Below, piece by piece: positions 62,404 through 64,000 of a stretch of DNA of 64,000 nucleotides (positions are counted from its first letter, which is position 1; the number at the start of each line of letters is the position of its first letter). This DNA is from Maledivibacter halophilus (GTDB lineage Bacteria > Bacillota > Clostridia > Peptostreptococcales > Caminicellaceae), in the NCBI RefSeq assembly GCF_900167445.1, contig NZ_FUZT01000001.1:701203-765202 (forward strand), written 5' to 3'. A model generated the notes under the pieces. That model did no database searches. It had not been told where the DNA came from and was given only the letters and a program-made list of their open reading frames with translations. Position numbers and translations under genes: made by a program.

Positions 62404-63222
62404 TCAGTTTGAGGTATTGATTATATTATGCAGCTTTTTTCTTTTATTATCGTATATATAAAAGGGTATGTAAAGAAGAATAAAAATGAAAAACATACCT
62501 GCTATTAGTATAGGAATATAATATGGATATTTTGGAAAAAAGTCAAGTACGGATGATGTTAAGGGCTTTCCTCTTAAATATGAATAATTTCCATCTACTA
62601 AATAATTAAACATTCCAACAACAATCAAATAGATATAACTCCAGTGAAATGTCTTTTTCAATGATTTTATAGTTGGTCTATATCCGTATGATAAAATCAT
62701 AAAGAAGATAGAAATTAAAATTCCTCCATGTCCAATGAAAAACTGAATATACATCCAATGGGGAAAAATAAAACCACCAGTATCAGGAGTTATAAGTGCT
62801 TGAGTTGCACCGCCTAAGCCCCAAAAATAAACAATCTCAAAAAGAGAATAGCTTTCCTTTAAAAGCATAAAAATACATAGTAAAACTGTAATTCTGCATA
62901 AATATAGTGGTAAAGATTCCTTTAAAGTGAAGACTTTTCTTTCGATATACCAAAAATGTTGAAAGAAAGATTGTAACAATAGAATAAATGCAATTATTCG
63001 ACCAAATTTTATTCGAATATTAGGTCTTTTTAGAATTTCCTTATAGACAAACATTAAAAAAATCATACTAAATATGAAACCTAGTATCAATAAATGAGCT
63101 TTAGAAAAAAGATTGAACTCATTGTTTCCTAAGGTTTCATTCCAAAACAAATCCATATTTATAATTATACTTTTTACAAATAATTTAGATTTATTTGTAA
63201 TTAGAGATGATACTATAGACAA
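62404..63222 (-). CDS. YwaF/TIGR02206-like integral membrane protein
   Basis: 272 residues, about seven helices. SLPLYLCRITVLLCIFMLL, FEIVYFWGLGGATQALITPD and IFPHWMYIQFFIGHGGI are the family blocks. Function unknown. TTG 63222 lies 9 nt after AAGGAG and is chosen over the internal ATG (MDLFWNETLG), which has no ribosome site. Confidence 0.78.
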   Translation of the reverse strand: MSIVSSLITNKSKLFVKSIIINMDLFWNETLGNNEFNLFSKAHLLILGFIFSMIFLMFVYKEILKRPNIRIKFGRIIAFILLLQSFFQHFWYIERKVFTLKESLPLYLCRITVLLCIFMLLKESYSLFEIVYFWGLGGATQALITPDTGGFIFPHWMYIQFFIGHGGILISIFFMILSYGYRPTIKSLKKTFHWSYIYLIVVGMFNYLVDGNYSYLRGKPLTSSVLDFFPKYPYYIPILIAGMFFIFILLYIPFYIYDNKRKKLHNIINTSN

Positions 63223-63407
63223 ATTTACTTACTCCTTTCAGGACGACAAAATAATTTGTTTTATCGTCATATTACCACAATTTATATTATAGCAATATTT
63301 TCAGATAAAAAAAAACCCTTTTTATATTTTTAAGATAAGTTTAAGAATTTTATTAGGCAGATAAAAATATATGGAATTGTATAAATTGATTTAGGATAAT
63401 TTTACTA

Positions 63408-63432
63408 AAATCGACAAAAATCGATTTTTTAT
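63408..63432 (+). terminator. Small hairpin with T run upstream of the riboswitch
   Basis: AAATCGA and TCGATTT close a 6-nt loop followed by TTTATTT. It insulates the riboswitch transcript, but I see no gene in this direction just upstream. Confidence 0.4.
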
Positions 63433-63473
63433 TTAAAATATACATAAATTTATGATATAATAAAGAAAACTTA

Positions 63474-63573
63474 ATATTTCGACAATAGCAAACTTATCTA
63501 AAGGTAAGGACGCAAAGCCATGGGTCTAAGGAACAAATATGTTGTTCTATGATTGCCAGACTGCCGAAAAATA
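63474..63573 (+). promoter_or_regulatory. Cyclic di-GMP-I (GEMM) riboswitch
   Basis: The GEMM core is visible: GCAAAC, then a small stem CTTATC-TAAA-GGTAAG, the hallmark GGACGCAAAGCC, GGGTCTAAGG, a variable stem (GAACAA/TTGTTC) and GATTGCCAGACTGCCG. Outer ATTTCG/CGAAAAT can pair. TATAAT at 63456-63461 gives a start just before it. It senses c-di-GMP and controls the exported protein gene at 63795. Confidence 0.85.
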
Positions 63574-63627
63574 TTCATGGAAAATTTCCAATCTATATGG
63601 TTATATGTAGATTGATATATTTTAATA

Positions 63628-63674
63628 GGCAGTTTGAATATGAATACCTATGATTTGTAGGTGTTTTTTCTTTT
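63628..63674 (+). terminator. Expression platform and terminator of the riboswitch
   Basis: ATACCTA / TAGGTGTT (63643-63665) is followed by TTTTTTCTTTTC. GGCAGT at 63628-63633 is complementary to ACTGCC (63560-63565) in the riboswitch 3' strand, giving a plausible switch between two folds. The sign of control is not clear from sequence. Confidence 0.65.
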
Positions 63675-63794
63675 CTTAGGAAAATTATAATACGAATAAA
63701 GAAAGAGGGGGGGTTATGGTTAATATTGTAAGAAAATAATAAAAATGATTTAGGAATATTTTAAAATTTTACATAAGTTTAAGGAGTGAGAAAT

Positions 63795-64000
63795 ATGTTT
63801 AAAAAACTTTTATCAATAATATTAATTTTAACATTAATTTTGACAAGCTTTGGATTTGCATTTGCAGCGGGAAAAGGTAATGTGGAAAAAAATAAAAGCA
63901 AAACTAATATTAAAGAAAAAGTAAAAGATGAAAAAGACGAAGATAAAGAAGTAGAAGACGAAGATAAAGAAGTAGAAGACGAAGATAAAGAAGTAGAAGA
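63795..64000 (+). CDS. Secreted acidic repeat protein, 3' partial
   Basis: Signal peptide MFKKLLSIILILTLILTSFG ending AFA-A, then a charged region. From 63939 there are tandem 21-bp repeats encoding EDKEVED (63939-63959, 63960-63980, 63981 onward) that run off the window end. AAGGAGTGAG precedes the ATG. Because it lies behind a c-di-GMP riboswitch, a surface, adhesion or matrix role is likely. The domain after the repeats is not visible. Confidence 0.75.
   Translation, partial: MFKKLLSIILILTLILTSFGFAFAAGKGNVEKNKSKTNIKEKVKDEKDEDKEVEDEDKEVEDEDKEVE

Noticed and set aside
63939..64000. CRISPR or DNA-level repeat array
   Set aside because: The 21-bp units are contiguous, without spacers, and encode an in-frame EDKEVED protein repeat.

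Overview
The window comes from a low-GC, anaerobic, endospore-forming Firmicute of the Clostridia/Tissierellia type. Evidence is the strongly AT-rich codon use, an sleB-ypeB germination pair, a SASP-like gene, the two-subunit iron-sulfur serine dehydratase, corrinoid-type methyltransferases and three sigma-54 promoter units. The species cannot be named from the sequence. I saw no rRNA or tRNA gene and no CRISPR array.

Layout. (1) 1-10890: a 5'-truncated NADH dehydrogenase-2/DoxX fusion, then one tight operon: Gx-transporter/EetB-like protein, polyprenyl diphosphate synthase, UbiD, UbiA, UbiX, an ABC importer without a binding protein, an FMN-binding lipoprotein with a flavinylation motif, and a CitA/CitB-type two-component pair. 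The set resembles Listeria-type flavin/demethylmenaquinone electron-export loci, but carries a UbiA-UbiD-UbiX trio. (2) 11142-19893: an NtrB/NtrC-type pair, three direct-repeat activator sites, a sigma-54 promoter, a TAXI-TRAP transporter (binding protein, DUF1850 protein, fused permease) and an opine dehydrogenase-family gene. (3) 20083-23927: AEC transporter, large serine recombinase and a C-terminally truncated ABC ATPase; this is the most mobile-looking stretch. (4) 24253-37898: potABCD, SASP-like gene, CDF metal transporter, class IV aminotransferase, pepT, usp, IclR regulator, panB, folate-type ECF S component and a formate/nitrite channel. (5) 38012-50355: a divergent PAS-sigma54 activator and two sigma-54 units carrying a second opine dehydrogenase-family gene, three non-pyrrolysine MttB-family methyltransferases, two BCCT transporters and an Asp/Glu-racemase-family protein. 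(6) 50727-64000: folD, a cytoplasmic molybdopterin oxidoreductase, tcdA, a peptidoglycan-binding protein, sleB-ypeB, sdaAB-sdaAA, a second Gx-transporter gene, a YwaF-like membrane protein, and a c-di-GMP-I riboswitch ahead of a secreted repeat protein cut by the window end.

How the genes may work together (inference). Region 1 could move electrons from NADH through a prenylated quinone to a flavinylated surface protein. Region 5 looks like import and demethylation of a quaternary amine. FolD, and possibly the Mo enzyme and the formate channel, would then handle the one-carbon units. The activator at 38012 probably controls both units of region 5: each has a -24/-12 promoter and a similar 34-bp palindrome about 225-230 bp upstream.

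Several families of short palindromic, MITE-like repeats lie between genes, some of them in leaders of regulated operons.
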